DNA of 64,000 bases from assembly GCA_913049685.1 (NCBI GenBank), contig CAJWZD010000003.1, positions 20,664 to 84,663 of the forward strand, read 5' to 3'. The stretch's first letter is position 1; every line of letters begins with the position of its first letter. This DNA comes from an uncultured Fidelibacterota bacterium (GTDB lineage: Bacteria > Fidelibacterota > Marinisomatia > Marinisomatales > TCS55). Under the pieces are notes generated by a model. The model searched no databases. It saw only the letters and a list, made by a program, of their open reading frames with translations, and had not been told where the DNA came from. Positions 40,369 through 48,854 of the stretch are shown here, in pieces. A program made the position numbers and the translations under genes.

Positions 40369-40588
40369 AGAAGAAGCAATACAAGTTGAAGGAGTAATTA
40401 AGGAGACATTGCCAAATGCGATGTTTCGAGTAGAGGTTGAAATCGGTGATGATAAACATGAGGTTTTGGCTCACGTAAGCGGGAAGATGAGAATGCATTT
40501 TATTAAAATACTTCCAGGTGATATTGTAAAACTAGAGATATCTCCATATGATCTAACTAGAGGACGAATAACATACCGAAATAAATAA
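40361..40588 (+). CDS. infA: Translation initiation factor IF-1
   Basis: IF-1 blocks the A site during initiation. From ATG 40361 ([20 protein letters not shown]) it has 75 residues with the OB-fold motif [17 protein letters not shown] and [14 protein letters not shown] two- to three-residue insertion (IGDDKHEV) separates strands where E. coli is shorter. The start lies inside map, so the two are coupled. Confidence 0.96.
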   Translation: MAKEEAIQVEGVIKETLPNAMFRVEVEIGDDKHEVLAHVSGKMRMHFIKILPGDIVKLEISPYDLTRGRITYRNK

Positions 40589-40589
40589 T

Positions 40590-40703
40590 ATGAAAGTAAG
40601 AGCTTCAGTTAAAAAAATATGCGATAAATGCAAAATTATACGTCGCAAAGGCGTTGTTATGGTTATCTGTGAGAACCCTAAACACAAACAAAGACAAGGT
40701 TAG
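40590..40703 (+). CDS. rpmJ: 50S ribosomal protein L36
   Basis: A 37-residue zinc-ribbon protein: [15 protein letters not shown] with the first cysteine pair (C11, C14), then a third cysteine in [13 protein letters not shown] followed by the ligand histidine. The C-plus form is complete. It sits one base after infA and 9 nt before rpsM. Confidence 0.97.
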   Translation: MKVRASVKKICDKCKIIRRKGVVMVICENPKHKQRQG

Positions 40704-40712
40704 GAGTAGATT

Positions 40713-41087
40713 TTGGCACGTATTTCAGGTGTAGATATCCCTAGAGAAAAAAAAGTACCATATTCTCTTTGTTATATTCATGGAATTGGATTGACATTAG
40801 CTAAAAATATTTGTGAATATGCTAAAGTTGATGAAGATAAAAGAGTTAGCGAATTAACTGATAATCAGGTTGCATCAATTAGGGACGCCATAACTGCTTT
40901 GCAAATAAGAGTTGAGGGAGAGCAAAGAACCCAGGTTTCAATGGATATTAAAAGAAAAAGAGATATAGGCTGCTATCAGGGACTTAGGCATAGAAGAGGT
41001 CTCCCCGTTAATGGACAAAGAACTAAAACAAATTCAAGAACACGTAAAGGTAAACGTAGAACAATAGGCCTTGGAAAGAAAGTGTAA
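40713..41087 (+). CDS. rpsM: 30S ribosomal protein S13
   Basis: S13 bridges the subunits from the 30S head. The 124-residue protein has ARISGVDIPREKKVPYSL, the helix-two-turns-helix GIGLTLAKNICE and the basic tail GQRTKTNSRTRKGKRRT. Start is TTG at 40713 with AGGAG before it; ARISGVD is the normal residue-2 onset. Confidence 0.97.
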   Translation: MARISGVDIPREKKVPYSLCYIHGIGLTLAKNICEYAKVDEDKRVSELTDNQVASIRDAITALQIRVEGEQRTQVSMDIKRKRDIGCYQGLRHRRGLPVNGQRTKTNSRTRKGKRRTIGLGKKV

Positions 41088-41093
41088 AAATTT

Positions 41094-41489
41094 ATGGCTC
41101 AACCAACTAAAGATTCAAAAAGACGAAAAAAGAAAGGAAGTGTAGATCCTTCTGGGGTTGCTCATATTAAAGCAACTTTTAACAATACTCACATTACATT
41201 GACAGATAAGTTTGGTAATGTTGTAGCATGGTCTACAGCGGGAACAAGTGGCTTTAAAGGTTCCAGAAAAAGCACAGCTTTTGCAGCAACATTAGCCGCA
41301 GAAAAAGCAGCGCAAGAAGCTATTCAAATGGGTATGAAAACTATTGACGTTAGAGTTAAAGGTCCAGGCGCTGGCAGAGAGTCAGCTATTAGGGCTCTTG
41401 CAGTTGCCGGTTTAGAGGTAATGTCAATTAAAGATGTCACGCCATTACCTCATAATGGTTGCAGACCTCCTAAAAGAAGAAGGGTGTAA
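41094..41489 (+). CDS. rpsK: 30S ribosomal protein S11
   Basis: S11 lies in the platform at the E site. The 131-residue protein has [53 protein letters not shown] and the tail [16 protein letters not shown]. Standard. Confidence 0.98.
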   Translation: MAQPTKDSKRRKKKGSVDPSGVAHIKATFNNTHITLTDKFGNVVAWSTAGTSGFKGSRKSTAFAATLAAEKAAQEAIQMGMKTIDVRVKGPGAGRESAIRALAVAGLEVMSIKDVTPLPHNGCRPPKRRRV

Positions 41490-41497
41490 AATTATAT

Positions 41498-42115
41498 ATG
41501 TCTAAAGTTGATATACCTAAAGGTAAGCTGGTCAGAAAGTTTGGAGAAAATATATTTGGAAATCCAAAATATGATACTTTGTTGAATAAAAAACCTTATA
41601 TGCCTGGGCAGCATGGACCAAATAGAAGAAGAAGGCTTTCAAACTATGGTGTTCAGTTGCAAGAAAAGCAAAAAATAAAGGCTATGTTTGGAGTATTAGA
41701 AAAACAATTTCGTAACTATTTTCATAAGGCTGAAAAGATGGATGGAGAAACTGGTACCAATCTTTTACAGTTACTTGAATGTAGATTGGATAATGTTGTT
41801 TATCGATTAGGTTTTGCTTCGACAAGATCTCAATCAAGACAATTAGTTTCGCATGCACATTTTTTGCTCAACAATCGTAAGTGCAATTTTCCATCAGCTT
41901 CAATAAAGCCAGGTGACGTAATTCAAGTGCGAGACAAGTCAAGAAAATTAGATGTTATTCTTGATTCAATTAAAAATGTTAAAGGTGATATTTCCTATTC
42001 GTGGCTTGAACTTGACAAGGCTAAAATGAAAGGATCATTTATTGCTGTTCCAGATAGGGAAGAAATGCTGTTAACCGTAAATGAGCAATTAGTAGTTGAG
42101 CTTTACTCAAAATAA
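41498..42115 (+). CDS. rpsD: 30S ribosomal protein S4
   Basis: S4 nucleates 30S assembly. The 205-residue protein has PGQHGPNRRRRLSNYGVQL, QEKQKIKAMFGV, then the S4 RNA-binding domain (LECRLDNVVYRLGFASTRSQ, SHAHFLLNNRKCN). The N-terminal zinc cysteines of some S4 forms are absent, so it is the zinc-free type. Confidence 0.97.
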   Translation: MSKVDIPKGKLVRKFGENIFGNPKYDTLLNKKPYMPGQHGPNRRRRLSNYGVQLQEKQKIKAMFGVLEKQFRNYFHKAEKMDGETGTNLLQLLECRLDNVVYRLGFASTRSQSRQLVSHAHFLLNNRKCNFPSASIKPGDVIQVRDKSRKLDVILDSIKNVKGDISYSWLELDKAKMKGSFIAVPDREEMLLTVNEQLVVELYSK

Positions 42116-42136
42116 AAAAATAAGGTTATTAATCCA

Positions 42137-43111
42137 ATGTCAAAAAAAGAATATAAATTAAAAATTAAAACTGAAAAAGATTCACTTACTGATACTTATG
42201 GTAAATTTGTTCTTCAACCACTGGAAAGAGGGTATGCTGTAACAGTAGGAAACGCTTTAAGGAGAGTGCTCTTAACCAGCTTGCCTGGAGCTGCAATAAC
42301 AAATGTAAAAGTAGACGGTGTTTTGCATGAATTTTCAACTATTCCTGGCGTCAAAGACGACATGGCTGATATTATTCAAAATTTAAAGAGTGTTAGATTT
42401 AAACTTTCAGATTCTGATGTAGATAACGTTAAAGTGTCTCTTAAGGGTAAAAAAGTATTTACAGCTGCTGAGATACAAAAGGCTACCGATCAATTTGAGG
42501 TCTTAAATCAAGATCAGTATATTACCGAAGTTAATACAAATGGAAAGTTTGAGATTGAATTAAGAATTGGTGTAGGAAAAGGATATGTTCCTTCAGAAGA
42601 AAATGAACTTCCTAATGCTCCAATTGGAACGTTAGCCATGGATAGTATTTTTAACCCAGTAACAAAAGTAACTTACAATGTACAACCTGTGCCAGGAGCA
42701 AAAGATCCTATCGAAATACTTTCTGTAGAGGTTGAAACCGATGGTTCGGTAACTCCGCAGGACGCTATAAGTTACTCAGCAACTGTACTCATGGATCATC
42801 TAAAGCTTGTTGAGGCAATAGCAAAACCTGAAGTTCTTGAAGTTACTGAGAAAATCAGTGAAGAAATTATAAAAGTAAGGAACCTGCTTAATCTTACAAT
42901 TGATGAGATGGAACTTTCTGTTAGAAGTCATAACTGTTTGCAAGCAGCAGGCATAAAACATATCTATGAGCTTGTAAGCAAAGAAGAAAGTGAAATGCTT
43001 AAATATAAAAATTTTGGGAGAAAATCGCTTACAGAACTTGTAGAAAAGTTAGACGATATGGGGATTAGTTTTGGTATGGATGTAGATAAGTATCTTAAGC
43101 TTGAAGTTTAA
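42137..43111 (+). CDS. rpoA: DNA-directed RNA polymerase subunit alpha
   Basis: The alpha dimer starts polymerase assembly and its C-terminal domain touches UP elements and activators. The 324-residue protein has FVLQPLERGYAVTVGNALRR, LPGAAITNVKVDGVLHEFS, GKGYVPSEEN and the alphaCTD with ELSVRSHNCLQAAGIKHI and NFGRKSLTELVEKL. Length and motifs are standard. Confidence 0.98.
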   Translation: MSKKEYKLKIKTEKDSLTDTYGKFVLQPLERGYAVTVGNALRRVLLTSLPGAAITNVKVDGVLHEFSTIPGVKDDMADIIQNLKSVRFKLSDSDVDNVKVSLKGKKVFTAAEIQKATDQFEVLNQDQYITEVNTNGKFEIELRIGVGKGYVPSEENELPNAPIGTLAMDSIFNPVTKVTYNVQPVPGAKDPIEILSVEVETDGSVTPQDAISYSATVLMDHLKLVEAIAKPEVLEVTEKISEEIIKVRNLLNLTIDEMELSVRSHNCLQAAGIKHIYELVSKEESEMLKYKNFGRKSLTELVEKLDDMGISFGMDVDKYLKLEV

Positions 43112-43116
43112 AAATT

Positions 43117-43512
43117 ATGAGACATCAAAAAAAAGGTAGAAAGCTCGGTGTAAACCCTTCTCATAGAAAAGCTATGTTGCGTAATCTTGCATCAAATTTG
43201 ATCAAGCATAAACGCATTCAAACCACTGATTCTAGAGCAAAAGAGTTGCGTACTTTTATAGAGCCATTAATCACAAAAGCTAAAAAAGCTGATTTAAATT
43301 CCACTAGACAGATTCTTAAAAAACTACCTTTTAAAGATGATGTGTACACACTTGTACATGAAATTGCACCCCAATATATTGACCGAAATGGTGGATACAC
43401 ACGCATCCTAAAACGCGGATACAGAGACAATGATAGGGCTTCCGTTTCTATAATCGAATTCGTTGAGTCTTCTTCAGTGGAAAAAGCTGAAGTTGTTGAA
43501 CCTGAAAAATAA
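43117..43512 (+). CDS. rplQ: 50S ribosomal protein L17
   Basis: L17 closes the alpha operon. The 131-residue protein has MRHQKKGRKLGVNPSHRKAM, RNLASNLIKHKRIQTTDSRA, and RNGGYTRILKRGYRDNDRA. A short acidic tail (EKAEVVEPEK) extends past the core. No hairpin terminator is seen in the 29 nt before the next gene, so transcription may continue. Confidence 0.97.
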   Translation: MRHQKKGRKLGVNPSHRKAMLRNLASNLIKHKRIQTTDSRAKELRTFIEPLITKAKKADLNSTRQILKKLPFKDDVYTLVHEIAPQYIDRNGGYTRILKRGYRDNDRASVSIIEFVESSSVEKAEVVEPEK

Positions 43513-43541
43513 ATTTGACCGCTAAGCATTTTTTTATTTCC

Positions 43542-44672
43542 ATGAAGGCAATATTCATTATTGCCTTTCTTTTTATTACGTCAGATACACTTCTCTCACA
43601 AAGTTCAATTTTTAAAGATCGATACCTTTGGGTTGTAAGAACATCAATGGTTTCAAAGAAAAATATTGATGATATGATTCAATTTGCAGTTCTTAATCGA
43701 TTCAATAATATCGTTGTCCAGGTACGAGGTCGAGGCGATGCTTTTTATAATTCAAAATTCGTACCAAAATCATCATTAATTAAAGAACAAGACTTGGACC
43801 CGCTTGCATATTTATTACCAATGGCAAAAGAAAAAGGCTTAAAGGTTCATGTCTGGGTAAATACTTATCTTTTATGGTCGTCAGGTGTCAAGCCGATTCA
43901 AAGTGATCATATCATCAATTCTAAAATTGAATGGTTAGACCACAATCAAATTCAACAAAGATCAATTAAAGAAACTTTGTTAGATAATAGAAATAAAAAA
44001 AATGGTTTTGAAGGGGCTTACTTGTCTCCTGGGCACCCAAAGGTTAATTTATACTTACTTAAAGTATTCAAAGAGCTTGTTATTAATTATGATATTGACG
44101 GTTTACATCTTGATTATATAAGATTGCATGACCAAGGATATGGAATGAATCCTTATGCAATAGCAAATTTTAGAAAATATAATAAAAAAAATGTGAATAT
44201 AGATTTATCTAGCCTTGATAAGTATTCAAATTCACAATGGAATGATTTTTTACGAAAATCTATTACAGAGCTTGTCAGTGATGCCAAGGATATGATAACG
44301 CTTACTAAGCCAAAAATTGAACTGACAGCTGCTGTTAAACCTAATCTTTATGAGGCCAGAGAAAGATTTTCACAGGAATGGGATGTATGGTTGGTAGCAG
44401 GATATCTTGACAAGGCATTTGTTATGAACTATGCATCCGATCTGAAGGTTTTTGCAAAAAATATTGATGTTATGTACGATAATCTACCTAAAAAATATAG
44501 AGATAGAATTGTCGTTGGAATAGCTACTTACAATCAATCATCTGATGAGGCTTTAACAAAAGTTAAATATGCTAAAGTAACACGCTTTTCATCCATAGCA
44601 TTTTTCTCCTATAATTCTCTTGCTCAAAGCAAAGCTTATTTTAAAAAAATCAAAAATTATATTTATAAATAA
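43542..44672 (+). CDS. Secreted glycoside-hydrolase-like protein (GHL10/DUF187 type)
   Basis: From ATG 43542 this 376-residue protein has a signal peptide (MKAIFIIAFLFITSDTLLSQ) and a TIM-barrel pattern like the GHL10 family: WVVRTSMVSKKNIDDMI, NIVVQVRGRGDAFYNS, DPLAYLLPMAKEKGLKVHVW, the wall motif YLSPGHPKV and IDGLHLDYIRLHDQGYG, which contains the putative acidic active site. In other bacteria such proteins are linked to the cell envelope (for example the YngK type) but their substrates are largely unknown. A TTG at 43515 would add nine residues. It follows rplQ with no visible terminator. Confidence 0.8.
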   Translation: MKAIFIIAFLFITSDTLLSQSSIFKDRYLWVVRTSMVSKKNIDDMIQFAVLNRFNNIVVQVRGRGDAFYNSKFVPKSSLIKEQDLDPLAYLLPMAKEKGLKVHVWVNTYLLWSSGVKPIQSDHIINSKIEWLDHNQIQQRSIKETLLDNRNKKNGFEGAYLSPGHPKVNLYLLKVFKELVINYDIDGLHLDYIRLHDQGYGMNPYAIANFRKYNKKNVNIDLSSLDKYSNSQWNDFLRKSITELVSDAKDMITLTKPKIELTAAVKPNLYEARERFSQEWDVWLVAGYLDKAFVMNYASDLKVFAKNIDVMYDNLPKKYRDRIVVGIATYNQSSDEALTKVKYAKVTRFSSIAFFSYNSLAQSKAYFKKIKNYIYK

Positions 44673-44728
44673 TTTTTTGTTTAATATCTTTATATTATTT
44701 TTAACTCATACAGGGTCTTATTAGCAAC

Positions 44729-46381
44729 ATGTCCAAAAACAATATTTCTTCGCCAGTTGGCAGCAAAATTATTTGTAAAAATTGGCAAATAGAAGCTCCC
44801 TACAGGATGATTCAAAACAACTTAGATCCTAATGTTGCTGAAAATCCCGATGAGCTTGTTGTGTATGGAGGTAAGGGCAAAGCAGCTAGAAACTGGGATT
44901 CGTATAAGACTATCCTAAAAACACTTGAGAGGCTTAATGAGGATGAGACACTTATAATTCAGTCTGGTAAGCCAGTAGGAGTTTTACGTACACACCTTTC
45001 ATCGCCTAGGGTTTTAATCGCTAACTCAAACCTTGTTCCAGAGTGGGCTTCATGGAGCCACTTTAATGAGCTGGATAAAGAAGGTTTGATGATGTATGGT
45101 CAAATGACAGCAGGGTCATGGATATATATAGGAACCCAAGGTATTCTTCAAGGGACTTACGAAACATTTGCTTCAGCTGCAAAAAAACATTACGGTTCGG
45201 ATTTGACTGGAAAAATTGTGGTAACATCGGGCCTAGGGGGTATGGGTGGAGCTCAACCTCTAGCTGTTAAAATGAATAATGGAATTGCTATATGCATTGA
45301 GGTTGATCCAGTTCGAATTAGAAGGCGTATAGAAACTAGATATTTAGATATATCTGTACAAACATTAGATGAGGCTATTATTGCTGCTAAAAATGCTAAA
45401 TCTAAGAAAAAAGCTATATCTATCGGTCTTATTGGAAATGCTGCTGAAATACTACCAAATATGATCAAAATAGGCTTTGTTCCAGATATGATTACCGATC
45501 AAACGTCTGCCCATGATGAATTGGATGGCTATGTTCCTACTGGTATTGCGTTTGAAAGCGTAGATCAATTTCGAAAGTCTGATCCTGAAAAATATGCCTC
45601 GGAATCTTTTAGGTCTATGATTACTCACTGCGAGGCGATGATTAAATTACAAAAGAAAGGTTCAGTAGCTTTTGATTACGGCAATAATTTAAGAGGGCAA
45701 GCAAAAAAAGCAGGTCTAAAAAATGCATTTGACTTTCCAGGCTTCATCCCGGAATACATTCGACCATTGTTTTGCGAGGGCAAGGGGCCGTTTAGATGGG
45801 TGGCATTGTCTGGTGACCCTGAAGATATATTTAAAACAGATAATGCCGTTTTAGAAATGTTTCCAGATGACAGAGTTTTATCTAATTGGATAAACATGGC
45901 ACGCGATCAGGTTCAATTTCAAGGCCTGCCATCACGCATATGTTGGCTTGGTTATGGTCAAAGGGCCAAGTTTGGAATGAAATTGAATGAGATGGTTGCT
46001 TCGGGTGAATTAAAAGCACCCATTGTAATCGGTAGAGACCACCTTGATTGTGGGTCTGTTGCATCACCTTTTAGAGAAACAGAGTCGATGAAAGACGGTT
46101 CAGACGCAGTAGCGGATTGGCCACTATTAAACGCATTATTAAGTACTGCTAGTGGATCTACCTGGGTGTCTATTCATCAGGGAGGTGGAGTAGGTATGGG
46201 CCTATCTGTTCATTCAGGACAAGTGATTTGTGTCGACGGTTCTGAAGAGATGTCTATCAGAGCAAAGAGAGTTCTAACTAATGATCCTGCTACAGGCATT
46301 ATTCGCCATGCTGACGCTGGATATGAGGATGCTATTGATAATGCAATTAAATGGGGTGTAGATATCCCATCTTTAAAATGA
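44729..46381 (+). CDS. hutU: Urocanate hydratase
   Basis: HutU adds water to urocanate in histidine breakdown using tightly bound NAD as electrophile. The 550-residue protein has [30 protein letters not shown], the NAD-binding [26 protein letters not shown], the active-site cysteine region [16 protein letters not shown] and HQGGGVGMG. Length is normal. It overlaps hutI by 4 nt (ATGA). The 5' gap (44,673-44,728) shows no convincing promoter. Confidence 0.97.
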   Translation: MSKNNISSPVGSKIICKNWQIEAPYRMIQNNLDPNVAENPDELVVYGGKGKAARNWDSYKTILKTLERLNEDETLIIQSGKPVGVLRTHLSSPRVLIANSNLVPEWASWSHFNELDKEGLMMYGQMTAGSWIYIGTQGILQGTYETFASAAKKHYGSDLTGKIVVTSGLGGMGGAQPLAVKMNNGIAICIEVDPVRIRRRIETRYLDISVQTLDEAIIAAKNAKSKKKAISIGLIGNAAEILPNMIKIGFVPDMITDQTSAHDELDGYVPTGIAFESVDQFRKSDPEKYASESFRSMITHCEAMIKLQKKGSVAFDYGNNLRGQAKKAGLKNAFDFPGFIPEYIRPLFCEGKGPFRWVALSGDPEDIFKTDNAVLEMFPDDRVLSNWINMARDQVQFQGLPSRICWLGYGQRAKFGMKLNEMVASGELKAPIVIGRDHLDCGSVASPFRETESMKDGSDAVADWPLLNALLSTASGSTWVSIHQGGGVGMGLSVHSGQVICVDGSEEMSIRAKRVLTNDPATGIIRHADAGYEDAIDNAIKWGVDIPSLK

Positions 46382-47577
46382 ATCATTCCATCAAGCTCGA
46401 GAACATAGGCTGCCTAATTACTGAAAGCGCCTCCGGTTTCGATTATAATAATAATACCTCCCTTGTATTAGAGGATGATTGTATTCAATCTATTGGTTCG
46501 GGTAGTGGGGATACTATTATAGATTGCAAAGGGAAATTGGTGACTCCAGGCTTTGTTGATTCGCACACGCATCTCATTTTTAATAATTTAAGAACCGAAG
46601 AACATCGATTGAGACTTTCTGGTGCGACCTATGAAGAAATTGCTAATAATCGTGGAGGAATTGTTTCTAGTGTTGAGAGTGTTCAATCCGCAACGCCTAA
46701 AGACCTTTTTGACATGGCTATCCCAAGACTTGATCGCTTCATATCAATGGGAACAACTACAATTGAAGCAAAATCAGGTTATGGCCTAACGACCGAATCA
46801 GAGCTAAAATCTCTTAAAGTCATCAGCAATTTGTCAGAAAAGCATGCAATTGATATCATACCCACATTTATGGGTGCACATGCATTTCCAGTTGAATATG
46901 AAGATAAAAAAGAGGATTATGTAGATTTGGTGATCAATGAAATGATTCCGGAAGTAGAAAATCAGGGAATTGCTAAATTTATAGATGTTTTTTGCGAGGA
47001 AGGATATTTTGATATTGATCAATCGAAACGTATTCTAAAGGCGGGTATATCTGCAGGCCTAAAACCTAGGGTGCATGCGGACGAATTTTATAATTTTGGT
47101 GCAAGCTTGATGGCGGGAGAGATGGGTGCGGTATCAGCAGATCATTTAATGAAAATCGATGAAAAAGGCATAATGTCCTTAAAAAATAATAAGGTAGTCG
47201 CAACATTATTACCTGGAACAACTTTTTTTCTAAATAAAGATTCCTATGCTCCAGCAAGAAAACTTATTGATGAGGATATTATTGTGGCTTTAGCTACAGA
47301 TTTCAATCCAGGCAGCTGCCATATTCAATCTATGCCATTTATCATTACATTGGCTGTTATGAAATTGCAAATGACAGTGGAGGAAGCCTTCTTAGCAGCC
47401 ACATTCAATGGAGCCAAGGCTCTTGGTCTACAAAATGAAATTGGATCTATTGCTGTCGGGAAAAAAGCCGATCTTATTGTTTGGGATATTGCGAACCTAT
47501 CAGAGATTCCATACTACGTTTCTAATCATCCAATTCGCCATGTAATAAAAAATGGCAAATTAGTATTTGGCTCTTGA
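46378..47577 (+). CDS. hutI: Imidazolonepropionase
   Basis: HutI opens the imidazolone ring made by HutU, giving formiminoglutamate. From ATG 46378 it has 399 residues with the amidohydrolase metal motif [38 protein letters not shown] and [12 protein letters not shown], the last carrying the metal aspartate. The start overlaps the hutU stop. hutH and the formiminoglutamate hydrolase genes are not in this window. A sigma70-like promoter for the next gene overlaps its stop codon. Confidence 0.96.
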   Translation: MNHSIKLENIGCLITESASGFDYNNNTSLVLEDDCIQSIGSGSGDTIIDCKGKLVTPGFVDSHTHLIFNNLRTEEHRLRLSGATYEEIANNRGGIVSSVESVQSATPKDLFDMAIPRLDRFISMGTTTIEAKSGYGLTTESELKSLKVISNLSEKHAIDIIPTFMGAHAFPVEYEDKKEDYVDLVINEMIPEVENQGIAKFIDVFCEEGYFDIDQSKRILKAGISAGLKPRVHADEFYNFGASLMAGEMGAVSADHLMKIDEKGIMSLKNNKVVATLLPGTTFFLNKDSYAPARKLIDEDIIVALATDFNPGSCHIQSMPFIITLAVMKLQMTVEEAFLAATFNGAKALGLQNEIGSIAVGKKADLIVWDIANLSEIPYYVSNHPIRHVIKNGKLVFGS

Positions 47578-47603
47578 CAGCGAGACAGCATGTCTTGTAA
47601 AAT
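47574..47603 (+). promoter_or_regulatory. Sigma70-like promoter for the exported-protein/DUF350 pair
   Basis: A perfect TTGACA (47574-47579) is followed after 18 nt by TAAAAT (47598-47603), 35 nt before the ATG at 47638. The -35 box includes the hutI stop codon. It is one of the best promoter matches in the window. Confidence 0.65.
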
Positions 47604-47637
47604 CAACCTTAACTTTAATTAATATTTGGTAAGAAGA

Positions 47638-48102
47638 ATGTCTCTTAGAAAAATTGTAGCTATTTCAGCCCTATTAATCTTTTCATCCCAGTTTGCGTGG
47701 GCAAATTATGCCTTTTATCGTCAAATCGTAAATACTTGCAAATTGTATAGAATGCCGGTAGATGAAAAGAAGATGGTTTTAACTAAAAATGATGATGGCT
47801 CTTATCACTTCTCAATAGAGATGAAAGCAAAGCTTCGAAATGACTTTGAAACACCAATGCTTGTTGCATTTATATCTGTTGGTCAAGCAATTAGCCATCA
47901 AGAAAGCTTCGCAAAGAAAAAACAAAATTTTAAACCTGTGATTCCAAAGAATACTGAGGTAACAGTTATTACCTCAATTTCCAGAGAAGGTCTAGTGATT
48001 TCTGCCAAAGCGTCACCAGACCAAATTAAAAAGCTAGCACAGGGACAATTAGACCCAGCAAGCTTTATGAGATTAATTAAAGATTCAATTCAAACATTAT
48101 AA
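47638..48102 (+). CDS. Exported protein of unknown function
   Basis: The protein has 154 residues: a signal peptide (SLRKIVAISALLIFSSQFAWA) and a mature domain with NYAFYRQIVNTCKLYRMP, a central beta-rich part (YHFSIEMKAKL) and a C-terminal helix. I do not recognise the family. The single cysteine falls well inside the mature part, so it is not a lipoprotein. Its mature sequence mentions no enzymatic motif. It is co-transcribed with the DUF350-type membrane protein that follows 13 nt later. An in-frame TTG at 47626 is a less likely start. Confidence 0.75.
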   Translation: MSLRKIVAISALLIFSSQFAWANYAFYRQIVNTCKLYRMPVDEKKMVLTKNDDGSYHFSIEMKAKLRNDFETPMLVAFISVGQAISHQESFAKKKQNFKPVIPKNTEVTVITSISREGLVISAKASPDQIKKLAQGQLDPASFMRLIKDSIQTL

Positions 48103-48115
48103 CTAAGGAGTAAGA

Positions 48116-48352
48116 ATGTTAGATCCAATGAGTTTAGAAGGTATGTTCGCACAATATGGACGATCATTATTATGGGCAATTACAGCAGCTGTAGGTTTTG
48201 GTCTTGGTGTCGGTATATCTTTAAAAGTATTTGATTGGTTGTCATCTGATATTGATGAATGGGAAGAAATAAAGAAGGGCAATATAGGCGTTTCTTTGAT
48301 CTTTGTTTCATTGATTGTTATGGTGGGGCTGATAGTACATAAGGTCATCTAA
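48116..48352 (+). CDS. Small DUF350-like inner-membrane protein
   Basis: The 78-residue protein has two membrane helices (LLWAITAAVGFGLGVGISLKV and GVSLIFVSLIVMVGLIV) split by an acidic loop DIDEWEEIKKGN. The loop followed by GN at the start of helix 2 is the DUF350 pattern, normally present twice in longer family members, so this is a half-size form. Function is unknown. It has a strong AAGGAG site and is followed by a terminator at 48372. Confidence 0.7.
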   Translation: MLDPMSLEGMFAQYGRSLLWAITAAVGFGLGVGISLKVFDWLSSDIDEWEEIKKGNIGVSLIFVSLIVMVGLIVHKVI

Positions 48353-48371
48353 TTAATAGGAAAAAATAAAT

Positions 48372-48400
48372 AAAAAAGGCCTCATTATGGGGCCTTTTTT
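48372..48400. terminator. Bidirectional intrinsic terminator
   Basis: AAAAAAGGCC (48372-48381) and GGCCTTTTTT (48391-48400) are perfect complements with a 9-nt loop. A/T runs on both sides let it end the + strand DUF350 unit and the - strand msrC unit, whose stop codon overlaps it. Confidence 0.9.
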
Positions 48401-48854
48401 ATTTAAGATAACCTACAATTTTCTCTAAGTATTTTTTATCTGTAAGGTCAAATTGACTTTCAAGTCGACCATCTATATCAAGCACTCCAATTAACTTATC
48501 TTTCGAAAATACCGGTATCACTATTTCTGAAATGGTCTGATCATCGCAAGATATATATCCGTCAAAATTATTAACATTATCTACAATTATAGACTTTCTT
48601 TGTCTAGCTGACATTCCACATACCCCATTGGAGAATTTTATTTGAGCGCATGGGACTATTGAGCTTTGATATGGACCAATTTCTAATAATTTTTCATCCA
48701 CAGCTCTATAAAAACCGCAAAAAATCCAATCAGGAAATTTATTTGACAGGGTAGAAGCTATTATAGACATCTTTGCTGTCCTATCAATAGCATATCCTTG
48801 AAAATAATGTGAAAGATCATTAATAACCTTTTCATATATTAAAACTTTATCCAT
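48399..48854 (-). CDS. msrC: Free methionine-(R)-sulfoxide reductase (GAF domain)
   Basis: fRMsr reduces free methionine-R-sulfoxide in the cytoplasm. The 151-residue GAF protein shows the family core GVCGMSARQRKSIIVDNV, then GYISCDDQTISEIVIPVF and LIGVLDIDG. Three cysteines sit at the expected places: in PCAQIKF, in GVCGM and in ISCDD, the last being the likely catalytic residue. It overlaps the DUF92-fusion gene by 8 nt and is probably the last gene of that - strand unit. Confidence 0.9.
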   Translation of the reverse strand: MDKVLIYEKVINDLSHYFQGYAIDRTAKMSIIASTLSNKFPDWIFCGFYRAVDEKLLEIGPYQSSIVPCAQIKFSNGVCGMSARQRKSIIVDNVNNFDGYISCDDQTISEIVIPVFSKDKLIGVLDIDGRLESQFDLTDKKYLEKIVGYLK

